A stretch of DNA of 64,000 bases from Methylobacterium organophilum (GTDB lineage Bacteria > Pseudomonadota > Alphaproteobacteria > Rhizobiales > Beijerinckiaceae). Location: assembly GCF_022179465.1 (NCBI RefSeq), contig NZ_BPQV01000001.1:517053-581052 (forward strand). Reading direction: 5' to 3'. Made by a program: the position numbers and the translations under genes. The notes beneath the pieces were generated by a model. It saw only the letters and a program-made list of their open reading frames with translations. It was not told the origin of the DNA and searched no databases. Below are positions 35,101-43,946 of the stretch, one piece after another (position 1 is the stretch's first letter; every line of letters begins with the position of its first letter).

Positions 35101-37035
35101 ATGTCCCTGCCAGACATGCCTCTTTCGAAAGTGTCGCACGAGACCCCCTCCGTCGAGGCCCCCCTTCGGGGCACGGCCGGCCTCGTCGCCTCTCCCATGC
35201 CCTCCCCCGGAACGCCACCGCGCCTGTCCCTGCGCCGGCTCGCTTTGGCCCTGCCGACCCTGGCGACGGCCGCCGCCATCCTGGCTCTCGCCCTCGCCGC
35301 CTACGGCCTGCCGGAGACCTGGCTCGGGCGAAGCGTGCTCGGCCTCTTCGCCCTGCTGATGGCGTGGCAATCCTTCACCGCCTGGCAGTATCTCTACGGG
35401 CTCATCGCCGCCCTGATGGGCGAGCGCCTGCTCTCCCCCCTGGAGATCCGCGCCCGCACCGTCCCCGCCACCGCGAGCGGACACAGCCGCACCGCGGCCG
35501 TGGTGGCGATCCATGCCGAGGATCCGGTTGCCGTCTTCGCCGCGATCCGGGTGATGGCCCGCTCCCTGCGGCATGCCGGCGGCGACGGCTCCGACATCGA
35601 CCTCTTCGTCCTGTCCGACACCCGCGAGGGGGCCATCAGCGCCGTCGAGGAGCACGAATATGCCCGGGCCAAAGCCTGGGCGGAGCGCGAGGGCTACGGC
35701 CTGCCGCGCATCCGCTATCGCCGCCGCGCCCAGAACACCGGCCGCAAGGCGGGCAACGTCGCCGAATTCTGCGCGACCTACGGGCACGACTACGATTTCA
35801 TGATCGTGCTCGACGCCGACAGCCTGATGACCGGAGCCGCCATGCGCCGCCTCGCCCGGCTGATGGAGGAGAACCCGAAGGTCGGCCTGATCCAGACCGT
35901 GTCCTACGCGGCCGGCCGCGACACCCTGTTCGCCCGCATCCAGCAATTCGCCGTGCGGCTCTACGCGCCGCTCTCGCTGCGCTGCCTGGAGACCTGGCAG
36001 GGGCCGGACGGCTCCTATTGGGGCCACAACGCGATCCTGCGCATCGCCGCCTTCGCGCAGAACGCCGAATTGCCGGTGCTGCCGGGCAAGGCGCCGCTCG
36101 GCGGCGAGATCCTCTGCCACGACATCGTGGAAGGCGCCCTGCTGCGCCGGGCCGGCTGGGAGGTGCGCCTGCTGCCGGAGATGGGCGGCACCTGGGAGGA
36201 GATGCCCACGAACCTCGTCGACCTGCTCGGGCGCGAGCGGCGCTGGTGCCAGGGCAACCTGCAGCACCTGCGCGTCCTCTCCTTGCGCGGGCTGAGGGCG
36301 GCGAGCCGCTGGCATCTCGGCGTCGGCATCCTGGGCTACCTGATCTATCCGCTCTGGGCCGCCTTCCTGGCGCTCGGCACCCTGCAGGCGGCGCGCAGCG
36401 GCGATCTCGGCCTGCTCGGCTACGGCCTCACCGGGGTCACGCCGGCCTCGCTCGCGCTTGCCGCCCTGGTGATCGCGGTGATGGCCCTGCCGAAGCTCCT
36501 CAGCCTCGGCTGGGTGCTCGCTTCGCCCGAACGCCGGCAGGCCTTCGGCGGCACGGGCTCGCTCCTGGCGAGCGCGGCCCTGGAGCAGGCGGCCTGGGTG
36601 ATCCTCTGGCCGGTGATGACGCTGTTCGCCGCCGGCGCGGTGGTCTCGACCTTCCTCGGCCGGGTGGTGCGCTGGGATGCCCAGACCCGGGACGACCGCC
36701 GGGTGCCCTGGGCTGAAGCCTTCCGCCTGCAATCGGACGCGGTCGCCGCCGGCATCGTGCTGGCGCTCGTCCTCGCCTTCGCGCGGGACAGCCTCCTCGC
36801 CCTCTGGATGGCGCCCATCGTCTTCGCGCTGATCACCAGCCCGGCCCAGAGCGTGCTCACCAGCAGCCCGCAGCTCGGGCGCCTGTCCAAGGCCTGGCGG
36901 CTCTTCCTCACCGAGGACGACACGGCCCAGGCCCCCGAGCTCGCCGCCCTCCACCGCAGCCGGCTGCCCGCCCCGGGCCCGGTCCAGGCGGGCTGGAGGC
37001 CGGGCGGCATCGAGGCCGGCAGCCGCTCGAGCTGA
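35101..37035 (+). CDS. opgH: Glucan glucosyltransferase OpgH (MdoH)
   Basis: A 644-residue inner-membrane GT2 glycosyltransferase that makes the linear beta-1,2-glucan backbone from UDP-glucose and passes it to the periplasm. Two N-terminal helices (about 45-110) precede the catalytic domain; the motif residues are the Asp pair of VLDADSLM, the Asp of CHDIVEGA and the RERRWCQGN motif (QxxRW equivalent). At least four further helices follow (about 410-600). The ATG at 35101 is preferred; an in-frame GTG lies at 35089. It works with the divergent opgG/D. Confidence 0.9.
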   Translation: MSLPDMPLSKVSHETPSVEAPLRGTAGLVASPMPSPGTPPRLSLRRLALALPTLATAAAILALALAAYGLPETWLGRSVLGLFALLMAWQSFTAWQYLYGLIAALMGERLLSPLEIRARTVPATASGHSRTAAVVAIHAEDPVAVFAAIRVMARSLRHAGGDGSDIDLFVLSDTREGAISAVEEHEYARAKAWAEREGYGLPRIRYRRRAQNTGRKAGNVAEFCATYGHDYDFMIVLDADSLMTGAAMRRLARLMEENPKVGLIQTVSYAAGRDTLFARIQQFAVRLYAPLSLRCLETWQGPDGSYWGHNAILRIAAFAQNAELPVLPGKAPLGGEILCHDIVEGALLRRAGWEVRLLPEMGGTWEEMPTNLVDLLGRERRWCQGNLQHLRVLSLRGLRAASRWHLGVGILGYLIYPLWAAFLALGTLQAARSGDLGLLGYGLTGVTPASLALAALVIAVMALPKLLSLGWVLASPERRQAFGGTGSLLASAALEQAAWVILWPVMTLFAAGAVVSTFLGRVVRWDAQTRDDRRVPWAEAFRLQSDAVAAGIVLALVLAFARDSLLALWMAPIVFALITSPAQSVLTSSPQLGRLSKAWRLFLTEDDTAQAPELAALHRSRLPAPGPVQAGWRPGGIEAGSRSS

Positions 37036-37050
37036 CGAGGCGGCGCCTTC

Positions 37051-37078
37051 GAACCGGCCGCCCGTCCAGGGCCGGTTC
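37051..37078 (+). terminator. Hairpin after opgH
   Basis: A 9-bp inverted repeat, GAACCGGCC / GGCCGGTTC, with a 10-base loop, 16 bases after the opgH stop. No T-run, so termination is only likely. Confidence 0.4.
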
Positions 37079-37135
37079 GGTCAGCCCGAGCGGGCCGCGG
37101 CGACCCTCCCGCGCAGGCAGCGCGAGGGAGACGGC

Positions 37136-37627
37136 CTATTTCTGATCGAGCACCTTGAGCGGGTCGGTGCGCTGGCGCGGGGAGGGCTCGGCGGTGAGCT
37201 TGCTGTCGCTGCTCCGGCCGGTCGCCGCGCCCTTCCGGGCGGCGTCGCCCGCGGTGGCGGGGGAATCCCCGGCCGGCTGCGTGGGCACGGTGCCGCTGGC
37301 GAGCTCCAGGCAGGTCACCGTCTCGACATAGGAGGGGAAGCCGCCGGCCTGGGACTGCTTCGAGCATTGCAGCTTGGCCGCGGGGGTATAGTCGTTCCAG
37401 CGCCTCTTCAGCTCGTCATGGGCCGCCCGCTCCGAGCGCAGGCAGCCATCGACGCTGGCATTGTCGCTGAGGCTGACCTCCGCCTTGCTGGCCGATTTGC
37501 AGGTCGCCTCGATGTCGAGCTTCGGCGGCCCGTCCTCGGCGAGGGCCGGCAGGGCGCCCCCGATCAGCCCGAGGGCGAGGGGGAGCGCGAGGGTGAGGCG
37601 GGCGAGGGGTCGGGCGGTCGGCGTCAT
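37136..37627 (-). CDS. Secreted hypothetical protein with paired cysteines
   Basis: A 163-residue protein with a Sec signal (1-30, ending LPALA). The mature N-terminal half has four cysteines (ATCKSASK, DGCLRSERAA, LQCSKQ, TCLELA) at intervals that suggest two disulfides. The last 50 residues are Pro/Ser/Lys-rich and probably disordered. I recognise no family. The cysteine pattern recalls small periplasmic LprI-like proteins, but that is a guess. Confidence 0.65.
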   Translation of the reverse strand: MTPTARPLARLTLALPLALGLIGGALPALAEDGPPKLDIEATCKSASKAEVSLSDNASVDGCLRSERAAHDELKRRWNDYTPAAKLQCSKQSQAGGFPSYVETVTCLELASGTVPTQPAGDSPATAGDAARKGAATGRSSDSKLTAEPSPRQRTDPLKVLDQK

Positions 37628-37740
37628 CGGCGGGCTCCGTCTCCGGGCGATCGAAACCCGGCCTGTCTTCCCGACAACGCCGGAACGGCCCGACCGGAGC
37701 CGGAGGCCCCGAAATTTCCCGTGAGGCTCCCCGCGGCGTC

Positions 37741-38937
37741 TCAGGAACCGTGGGCCTGGCGCAGGGCCGCATCCAGATCGGCATGGAGGTCGTCCACCGA
37801 CTCGATGCCGGCCGAGAGGCGCAGCAGGTCCGGCGGGCAGGGCGTGCCCGCTCCCTCCACCGAGGCCCGGTGCTCGATCAGGCTCTCGACGCCGCCCAGC
37901 GAGGTCGCCCGCTTCCACAGCCGCACCCCCGCCGCCGTGGCGATGGCCGCCGCCTCGCCCCCCGCGACGCGGATCGAGAGCATGAAGCCGAAGCCGCCCT
38001 CCATCTGGCGCGCGGCGACCGCATGGCCGGGATGGCCGGGCAGCCCGGGATAGAGCACGGCGGCGACATGGGGGTGCCGGCTGAAACGTTCGGCAAGATC
38101 GGCGGCGTTGCGCGCCTGGGCCTGCGCCCGCAGGTGCAGGGTGCGGAGCGAGCGCGTGAGCAGATAGGCCTCGAACGGTCCGAGGATCGCGCCCCATTGC
38201 GAGCGGATATTGGCGAGCCGCTCCCAGAAGGCATCGGGCTTGGCGGCGGCGAGCACGCCGGCCACCACGTCGGAATGCCCGTTCAGGATCTTGGTGGCCG
38301 AATGCATCACGAGGTCGGCCCCGTGCTCCAGGGGCCGGGTATGGACCGGCGAGGCCGCCGTCGAATCGACCGCGAGGCGGGCGCCGGCCGCATGCGCGAT
38401 CGCCGCGGCCGCGGCGATGTCGGTCACCGTCCAGAGCGGGTTGCCTGGTGTCTCGATCCAGACGAGCTTGGTCCGGCCCGGCCGGATCGCCGCGCGGATC
38501 GCCTCCGGATCGGTGGCGTCGACGAGGTCGAGGTCGAAGGTCAGGCGCGGGGCCTCCCGCAGCAGCCAGCGCCGCAGGCCCCAATACATCACCTTCGGCG
38601 CGATCACGTGGTCGCCCGGCTCCAGGGCGGAGAACACTGCCGTCGCCGCGGCCATGCCGGAGCCGAACAGCATCGCCCCGGCGCGGGCGCCCTCCAGCAT
38701 CGCGATCACGGCCTCCGCCTCGCGCACCGTGGCGTTGTCGGGCCGGGCATAGGTGTAGCCGGAGGAATAGGCGTTGTCGGGGTCGCGCAGGAAGGTCGTG
38801 GCGAGGTGGAGCGGCGGCACCACGCCCCGGGTCGTCGGATCGATCCGCCCGAGGGCCTGCACCGCCTGCGAGCGCGCGGAGAAGGCCGGCGGGGTCGGCG
38901 ATGCATCCCGATCGGTGGGCGGCGAGTTGGAGGTCAT
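37741..38937 (-). CDS. Cystathionine gamma-synthase/beta-lyase family PLP enzyme
   Basis: A 398-residue trans-sulfuration enzyme. The PLP lysine is in HSATKILNGHSDVVAG, and the family motifs YARPDNATVREAEAVIA, LFGSGMAAATAVF, ETPGNPLWTVTDI and RSLRTLHLR are all visible. Members act on cystathionine, homocysteine or methionine, and the exact reaction cannot be read from motifs alone. A methionine-cycle block exists 20 kb away, but there is no operon link. Divergent from tspO. Confidence 0.88.
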   Translation of the reverse strand: MTSNSPPTDRDASPTPPAFSARSQAVQALGRIDPTTRGVVPPLHLATTFLRDPDNAYSSGYTYARPDNATVREAEAVIAMLEGARAGAMLFGSGMAAATAVFSALEPGDHVIAPKVMYWGLRRWLLREAPRLTFDLDLVDATDPEAIRAAIRPGRTKLVWIETPGNPLWTVTDIAAAAAIAHAAGARLAVDSTAASPVHTRPLEHGADLVMHSATKILNGHSDVVAGVLAAAKPDAFWERLANIRSQWGAILGPFEAYLLTRSLRTLHLRAQAQARNAADLAERFSRHPHVAAVLYPGLPGHPGHAVAARQMEGGFGFMLSIRVAGGEAAAIATAAGVRLWKRATSLGGVESLIEHRASVEGAGTPCPPDLLRLSAGIESVDDLHADLDAALRQAHGS

Positions 38938-39023
38938 GGCGGTCCCGTCCTGGCCTGAGGGCGGCTTGCCCCTTGCGGGAAGCGCCGGGCGCGCGCAAGG
39001 CGGAGCTGGTCCCGGCAGGGTGC

Positions 39024-39554
39024 ATGACGAGCGGCATGAGCGACGCGACGGCGATTCCCGAGAAACCGGCCCTGCCGCCATGGCCGCGGCTCCTCGCGGC
39101 GATCCTGCCCGTGGCGCTGACGGCGCTGCTGGGCAGCCTCGCCACGGGCTCGAACATCGAGGGCTGGTACGCCACCCTGAACAAGCCCGCCTTCACCCCG
39201 CCGAACGGGGTGTTCCCCGTGGCCTGGACGATCCTCTACGCGATGATCGCCGTGGCGCTCTGGCGGCTGCTCGGGGCGCGGCCGGCGACGGGACCGGCGC
39301 GGCGGGGCTGGCAGCTGGCGCTGGCGGCCTTCCTGGCCCAGCTCGCCCTCAATGCCGCCTGGACGCCGGTCTTCTTCGCCGCCCACGCCCTCGGGACGGG
39401 GCTGGTGGTCGCCCTCGCCATGCTGGTGATGGCGCTCTGGACGATCCGCCTGTCCTGGCGCTTCGACCGACTGGCGGCCGGGCTGCTCGTGCCCTACGCC
39501 GCCTGGGTCGCCTTCGCGAGCTTGCTGAACGGCGTCATCTGGCGGATGAACTGA
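39024..39554 (+). CDS. tspO: TspO/MBR family protein
   Basis: A 176-residue five-helix membrane protein. The family motifs WYATLNKPAFTPPNGVFPVAWTILY (read as two adjoining segments), LAQLALNAAWTPVFF and the C-terminal WVAFASLLNGVIW are clear. TspO binds porphyrins and, in Rhodobacter, tunes tetrapyrrole-gene expression to oxygen. The ATG at 39024 or 39036 may be used. It converges with the sigma-factor gene, 7 bases apart. Confidence 0.9.
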   Translation: MTSGMSDATAIPEKPALPPWPRLLAAILPVALTALLGSLATGSNIEGWYATLNKPAFTPPNGVFPVAWTILYAMIAVALWRLLGARPATGPARRGWQLALAAFLAQLALNAAWTPVFFAAHALGTGLVVALAMLVMALWTIRLSWRFDRLAAGLLVPYAAWVAFASLLNGVIWRMN

Positions 39555-39561
39555 GGCGCCT

Positions 39562-40308
39562 TCAGGATTCCATCACCCGGTCGGAGCCGCCCAGGGCGGA
39601 GAGGGTCATGCTGTCCGCGCCGATCTCAGCGGCGTCGTAGCCGAGGATCAGGGCGAGCTGCTCGCGGGCGCGCCAGACGCGGCTCTTCACCGTGCCGACC
39701 CGGCACTGCATCACCTCCGCCGCCTCCTCGTAGCTGAGGTTCTCGATGGCGACGAGGATCAGCGCCTGCTGCATCGAGGGCGACAGGCGCTCCAGGGCGA
39801 GCCGGGCATCCTTGAGATCGACGTAGCCGGATTGCTCCGGCACCGTGGCGATGCGCTCGGCGAGGTCGCCGTCGCTGTCGGAGAGCTCCCGGTTGTCCTT
39901 GCGGTGATGCGAGTAGAACGCGTTCCGCATGATCGTGAACAGCCAGGCGCCGAGATTGGTCCCCGTCGCGAAGCGCGTCCGCGAGCGCCAAGCGCGCAGC
40001 AGCGTGTCCTGGACGAGGTCGTCGGCCAGCGTCGGGTTCTTGGCCAGGGACATGGCGAAGTTGTGCAGCCGCGGCACCATCTCCAGGAACTCGGCGCGGA
40101 AGGCCGCCTCGTCATGCGCGCCCTGCGCGTCGAGCGCCTTCGCGAGCCGCTCCATCAGCTCGGCGAAACGCTCGCCGGTCTCCGCGGAGGCGTCGCGCCG
40201 GTAGGTCTCCGCCAGGAGCTGGCCGAGATGCAGACGGACGCCGTGGGGAAGGACGGGAGCCGCGTCGTCGTCGGCGACGGGTTCGACGAGGGAAGCGTTG
40301 CCGGACAT
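39562..40308 (-). CDS. ECF-type RNA polymerase sigma factor
   Basis: A 248-residue sigma factor with a long N-terminal extension (about 1-75) before region 2 (EMVPRLHNFAMSLAKNP, then DDLVQDTLLRAWR) and region 4 (ERLSPSMQQALILVAIENLSYEEAAEV, read as two motifs, then GTVKSRVWRAREQL). It resembles EcfG/RpoE-like stress factors of alphaproteobacteria. No anti-sigma gene is next to it. The start is ATG at 40308; an upstream ATG at 40350 would add 14 residues. Confidence 0.88.
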   Translation of the reverse strand: MSGNASLVEPVADDDAAPVLPHGVRLHLGQLLAETYRRDASAETGERFAELMERLAKALDAQGAHDEAAFRAEFLEMVPRLHNFAMSLAKNPTLADDLVQDTLLRAWRSRTRFATGTNLGAWLFTIMRNAFYSHHRKDNRELSDSDGDLAERIATVPEQSGYVDLKDARLALERLSPSMQQALILVAIENLSYEEAAEVMQCRVGTVKSRVWRAREQLALILGYDAAEIGADSMTLSALGGSDRVMES

Positions 40309-40407
40309 GTATCCCGTAACGTGTCGACGGCCGGAGAGGCCGTCAGTCACGGGGAAGTGTGAACCCCCGGCACCGGAGATGCTCCAACATGGATTAGAGG
40401 GACCCGG

Positions 40408-40432
40408 AATCCCGCAGGGCGCCTGCGGGATT
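40408..40432 (-). terminator. Hairpin between hisG and the sigma-factor gene
   Basis: A perfect 11-bp inverted repeat, AATCCCGCAGG / CCTGCGGGATT, with a 3-base loop, 56 bases after the hisG stop on the minus strand. It probably ends the hisZ-hisG transcript. There is no U-tract, and it also lies upstream of the sigma-factor gene, so a regulatory role is possible. Confidence 0.5.
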
Positions 40433-40487
40433 TCCGGGGTAATCCCATGCCCCGGGGCGTCGATCGGACGCGCCCCGGCGGGGCGGC

Positions 40488-41480
40488 TCAGCCGAGCTTG
40501 GCCAGGAGGCCCTCGGCCAGCTCGTTGCCCTGGGTGAAGACGTAATCGACCTTGCGCACGGTCACGGAATGCGCGCCCGCCCGGGCCAGCTCTTCGGAGA
40601 GGGCGAAGGCGGCATCGGCCTGGCAGTGCAGGATCAGCTCCCGGGCCCCGGCCTCCGGCGCCCCGTAGGGCGGCGCGGCCCCGTGCCGGGCGGCGATTCC
40701 GGAGAGATCGATGGCCTCCCCCTCGGGCAGCCCCGCCCGGATCTCCCGGGTGGTGCGGGCCCGTTCCTCGGCGGCGATGCGGCCGAGGACGCGGCGCAGG
40801 GCCTCCCGCGCGGTCGGGCTCCAGGGCGCCTTCAGGGAGGCGACGAGATTGGCCTCGGAGCGCAGGATCACGCCGTCGTCGAGGATCTTGAGGGCGTTGG
40901 CGGCCAGCGTCGCCCCGGTCGTGGTGATGTCGACGATGATCTCGGCCGAGCCCGCCGCCGGCGCGCCCTCGGTGGCGCCCAGGCTCTCGACGATGCGGTA
41001 ATCGACGATGCCCGCCTCGGCGAAGAAGCGCCGGGTCAGGTTCACGTATTTCGTGGCGATGCGCAGGCGGCGGCCCTGGCGCAGGCGCATCTCGCTGGCG
41101 ACCTCGTCGAGATCGGCCATGGCCCGCACGTCGATCCAGGCCTGCGGCACGGCGACCACCACCGTCGCCTGGCCGAAGCCCAGGGGCGTCAGCAGTTCGA
41201 CGGCCTCGGCGCTCTCCGGCAGGGTCTCGCGGATCAGGTCCTCGCCGGTCACGCCGAGATGGGCGGCGCCGCTGGCGAGCTGCGCCGCGATCTCGGAGGC
41301 CGAGAGGAAGCGCACCTCGACATTGTCCACGCCGACGAGCTTGCCGCGGTAGTCGCGGGCGCCGCCGCTCTGGGCGAGCTTCAGCCCGGCGCGGCCGAAG
41401 AAGGCGGTGGCGTTCTCCTGCAGCCGGCCCTTCGAGGGCACGGCGAGGACGAGGGGGCTGTCGTCTTGCGGCATCGTCAT
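40488..41480 (-). CDS. hisG: ATP phosphoribosyltransferase catalytic subunit
   Basis: A 330-residue HisG, first enzyme of histidine synthesis, joining ATP and PRPP. The N-terminal VLAVPSKGRLQENATAFF, HLGVTGEDLI, RIATKYVNLTRRFF and the PRPP loop EIIVDITTTGATLAAN are clear. It is longer than the short-form HisG that usually pairs with HisZ, owing to a C-terminal segment of about 100 residues, yet hisZ lies 16 bases upstream. That pairing is common in alphaproteobacteria. The start is ATG at 41480. Confidence 0.94.
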   Translation of the reverse strand: MTMPQDDSPLVLAVPSKGRLQENATAFFGRAGLKLAQSGGARDYRGKLVGVDNVEVRFLSASEIAAQLASGAAHLGVTGEDLIRETLPESAEAVELLTPLGFGQATVVVAVPQAWIDVRAMADLDEVASEMRLRQGRRLRIATKYVNLTRRFFAEAGIVDYRIVESLGATEGAPAAGSAEIIVDITTTGATLAANALKILDDGVILRSEANLVASLKAPWSPTAREALRRVLGRIAAEERARTTREIRAGLPEGEAIDLSGIAARHGAAPPYGAPEAGARELILHCQADAAFALSEELARAGAHSVTVRKVDYVFTQGNELAEGLLAKLG

Positions 41481-41496
41481 GCTCACGCGCTCGGCC

Positions 41497-42633
41497 TCAG
41501 GCGCTCTGGACGCAGCGGGTGAGCCAGAAGGCGCAGCCCACCGCCGGCAGGGGCTCGGCACTGCCGAGATGCTGGAGCAGGCCGTCGTAGCGGCCGCCGC
41601 CGACGAGGGGCGCGGAGCCCCCGGCCCGCGTCGCCTCGAAGATGAAGCCGGTATAGTAGTCGAGATTGCGGGCGAAGCCGCCGGCATAGCGGAAGCGCTC
41701 GATCGGCAGGCCGCGGGCGGCCATGAAGCCGGTGCGTTCCTCGAACAGGGCCAAGGCCGCCTCCAGCCCGGCATCGGCCAGCCCCGCCTCGCGGGTAAGG
41801 CCGCGCAGGTCGGCCAGGGCCCGGTCGGGATCGCCGGCGATGGCGCAGAAGCGCTCGATCAGCCCCCGGTTGTCCTCGTTCAGCCCGGCGCCGCCCTGGG
41901 CCTGCATCGCCGCCTTGGCGAGGAAGCGCTCCGCGATCTCGCCGGCGCTGCGGCCGCCGACCCGGGAGATGCCGGCGATGGAGAGCACGTCCTCCACGAA
42001 GGCGCGCACGCCCTTGGGGTCCTGCCCCTGGATCGCCGCGAGCAGGCCCGCATGCGGGTCCTCGGCCCCCGCCGCATTGGCGAGCCCGGCGATGGGCCGC
42101 CCGGCGGCGATCGCCCGCAGGGTCCGCCGCTTGGCGACGGGGGGCACCTTCAGCGCGTCGAGGAAGGCCTGGGTCAGGCCCATGTCGCCGAAGCGGATGG
42201 CGGCATCGCTCACCCCGAGGAGCTCCAGCCCCTCCAGGGCGAGGCCCAGCACTTCCGCATCGGCGGCGGGGGTGTCGGTGCGGCCGATCGATTCGATGCC
42301 CGCCTGCACGAACTCGTCGGATTCCCCCGCCGCGAGGCGGAAGACCGGGCCGAGATAGCTGTAATCGGCGGCCTGCCCGGGGCGGCTCGCCTGGTGGTGC
42401 CGACAGACGGGGATCGTGAATTCCGGCCGCAGGCACAGCTCGGCCCCGGCCGCGTCCTGGGTCACGAAGATGCGGCGGCGGATATCCTCGCCCGACAATT
42501 CCAGGAAGGGCTCGACCGGCTGCAGCACCGGCGGCGCGACGAGGGCATAGCCGGACGCGACGAGATGCCGGGACAGATGCCCGTAGCGCTCCGTCTCGAG
42601 CCCGCCGGTCGCTATCGCCTCAGGTCGCGTCAT
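41497..42633 (-). CDS. hisZ: ATP phosphoribosyltransferase regulatory subunit
   Basis: A 378-residue HisZ, a histidyl-tRNA synthetase paralogue that lacks charging activity and mediates histidine feedback on HisG. Class II synthetase-like motifs are seen in LRPEFTIPVCRHHQ and YLGPVFR, and the C-terminal catalytic-domain part is VGGGRYDGLLQHLG. There is no anticodon-binding domain. The ATG at 42633 has AAAGGACG upstream. Cotranscribed with hisG. Confidence 0.93.
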   Translation of the reverse strand: MTRPEAIATGGLETERYGHLSRHLVASGYALVAPPVLQPVEPFLELSGEDIRRRIFVTQDAAGAELCLRPEFTIPVCRHHQASRPGQAADYSYLGPVFRLAAGESDEFVQAGIESIGRTDTPAADAEVLGLALEGLELLGVSDAAIRFGDMGLTQAFLDALKVPPVAKRRTLRAIAAGRPIAGLANAAGAEDPHAGLLAAIQGQDPKGVRAFVEDVLSIAGISRVGGRSAGEIAERFLAKAAMQAQGGAGLNEDNRGLIERFCAIAGDPDRALADLRGLTREAGLADAGLEAALALFEERTGFMAARGLPIERFRYAGGFARNLDYYTGFIFEATRAGGSAPLVGGGRYDGLLQHLGSAEPLPAVGCAFWLTRCVQSA

Positions 42634-42760
42634 CGTCCTTTCCCGGGCGCGGGACGCGCCTCTCGTCTCGAATTCCGCCGGGTTCGCCGGCGGCCAGCTT
42701 TATCCGGGCCGGCGCGGTCTGGCGACGCCGGCCACGTGCCGGGGATTACGCAGAAAATCC

Positions 42761-43660
42761 TTACCAGACCAGCCGCTCGGTCACCGCATCGGGATGCACC
42801 GGCTGCCGGGCCAGCCACTCGGCCACGTCGCCCAGGCTCTGATGGTCGAGGGAGACGCCGAGCTCCTCCGCATGGATGCCGCGGGCCACGAGCAGGGAGG
42901 GGATGCCGGCCCCCGCGGCCCCGGCGATGTCGGTGCGGATCGCGTCGCCGATCGCCAGGATCCGGGCGGTGTCCGGGGCCACGCCGCCGTCGAGATCCGC
43001 CGCCATGGCGAGGGCCGCCGCGTAGACGGGGGCATAGGGCTTGCCGGCATAGGTGACCGCGCCGCCGATCTCGGCATAGGCCGCGGCGATCAGGCCGGCG
43101 CAGGGGATGAGCGTCTTGCGCCGCTCGACCACGAGGTCGGGATTGGCGCAGATCATCGGCACGCCCCGGGCGTGGAGGCGGGCGAGGCTGTCGCGGTAAT
43201 CCTCCGCCGTCTCGGTGTCGTCGTCGAACAGGCCGGTGCAGACCACGAGATCGGCCGCCTCCTCCCCGACCAGGGTGAGGTCGAGCCCCTCGAAGATCGG
43301 CCGGTCCCGGTCGGGGCCGAGATGGTAGACCCGGGCCGCGGGATGCGCGGCGATGAGCCGGCGGGTGAGGTCGCCCGAGGTCAGGATGGCGTCGTAGGCC
43401 TCCCGCGGCACGCCGTAGCCGTCGAGGATTGTTTGCACGCCGGGCCAGGGCCGCGGGGCGTTGGAGACGAGGATGACCCGGCGCGCCCGGGACCCTTCGA
43501 GGCCGCGGAAGCGGATCAGGGCCTCGCCTGCCGCCCGGTGGCCGACCGTGCCGTCATGCAGCACGCCCCAGACGTCGCACAGGATCAGGTCGTAATCGGC
43601 GGCGATTGCCGAGAGGTGCGGGATCGTCGGGACGGGCCTGTCGGGCGCCTTGCCTGCCAT
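42761..43660 (-). CDS. HAD superfamily class IIA phosphatase (NagD/TIGR01459-like)
   Basis: A 299-residue HAD hydrolase. Motif I is LCDVWGVLHDG with the nucleophile and acid/base Asp; motif II is VILVSNAPRP (Ser/Asn); the Lys of motif III is in GKPYAPVY; and motif IV is LAIGDAIRTDIAGA. The cap domain is of the C2 type. Such enzymes dephosphorylate small metabolites and the true substrate is unknown. It has 286 non-coding bases upstream, with nothing notable in them. Confidence 0.87.
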   Translation of the reverse strand: MAGKAPDRPVPTIPHLSAIAADYDLILCDVWGVLHDGTVGHRAAGEALIRFRGLEGSRARRVILVSNAPRPWPGVQTILDGYGVPREAYDAILTSGDLTRRLIAAHPAARVYHLGPDRDRPIFEGLDLTLVGEEAADLVVCTGLFDDDTETAEDYRDSLARLHARGVPMICANPDLVVERRKTLIPCAGLIAAAYAEIGGAVTYAGKPYAPVYAAALAMAADLDGGVAPDTARILAIGDAIRTDIAGAAGAGIPSLLVARGIHAEELGVSLDHQSLGDVAEWLARQPVHPDAVTERLVW

Positions 43661-43946
43661 GGCGGATGAGGACCTTCGCAGCGGAGCCGCGCGGGACGCG
43701 CGCGGCCGTTCTTCGCGGCCCGGGTAGGGGTTGGGCGCCGGGAAATCAACGCGAAGCGGGATTTTGGGGCGGTTTCGGGATGAGCGCGCGGGTCGTCTTT
43801 CCTCGCCCCCTGGGCGAGGGGGACCGCGCGTGAGCGCGGTGGAGTGGGTGCCTCGGGCGCGCGGCCGGGAATTGCGGCGGCGGCCCCCTCCGCCGACTTC
43901 CTGGCCCCTCTCTCCGAAGGGGTGAGGAAAGGCCGCCGCGGAAAGC

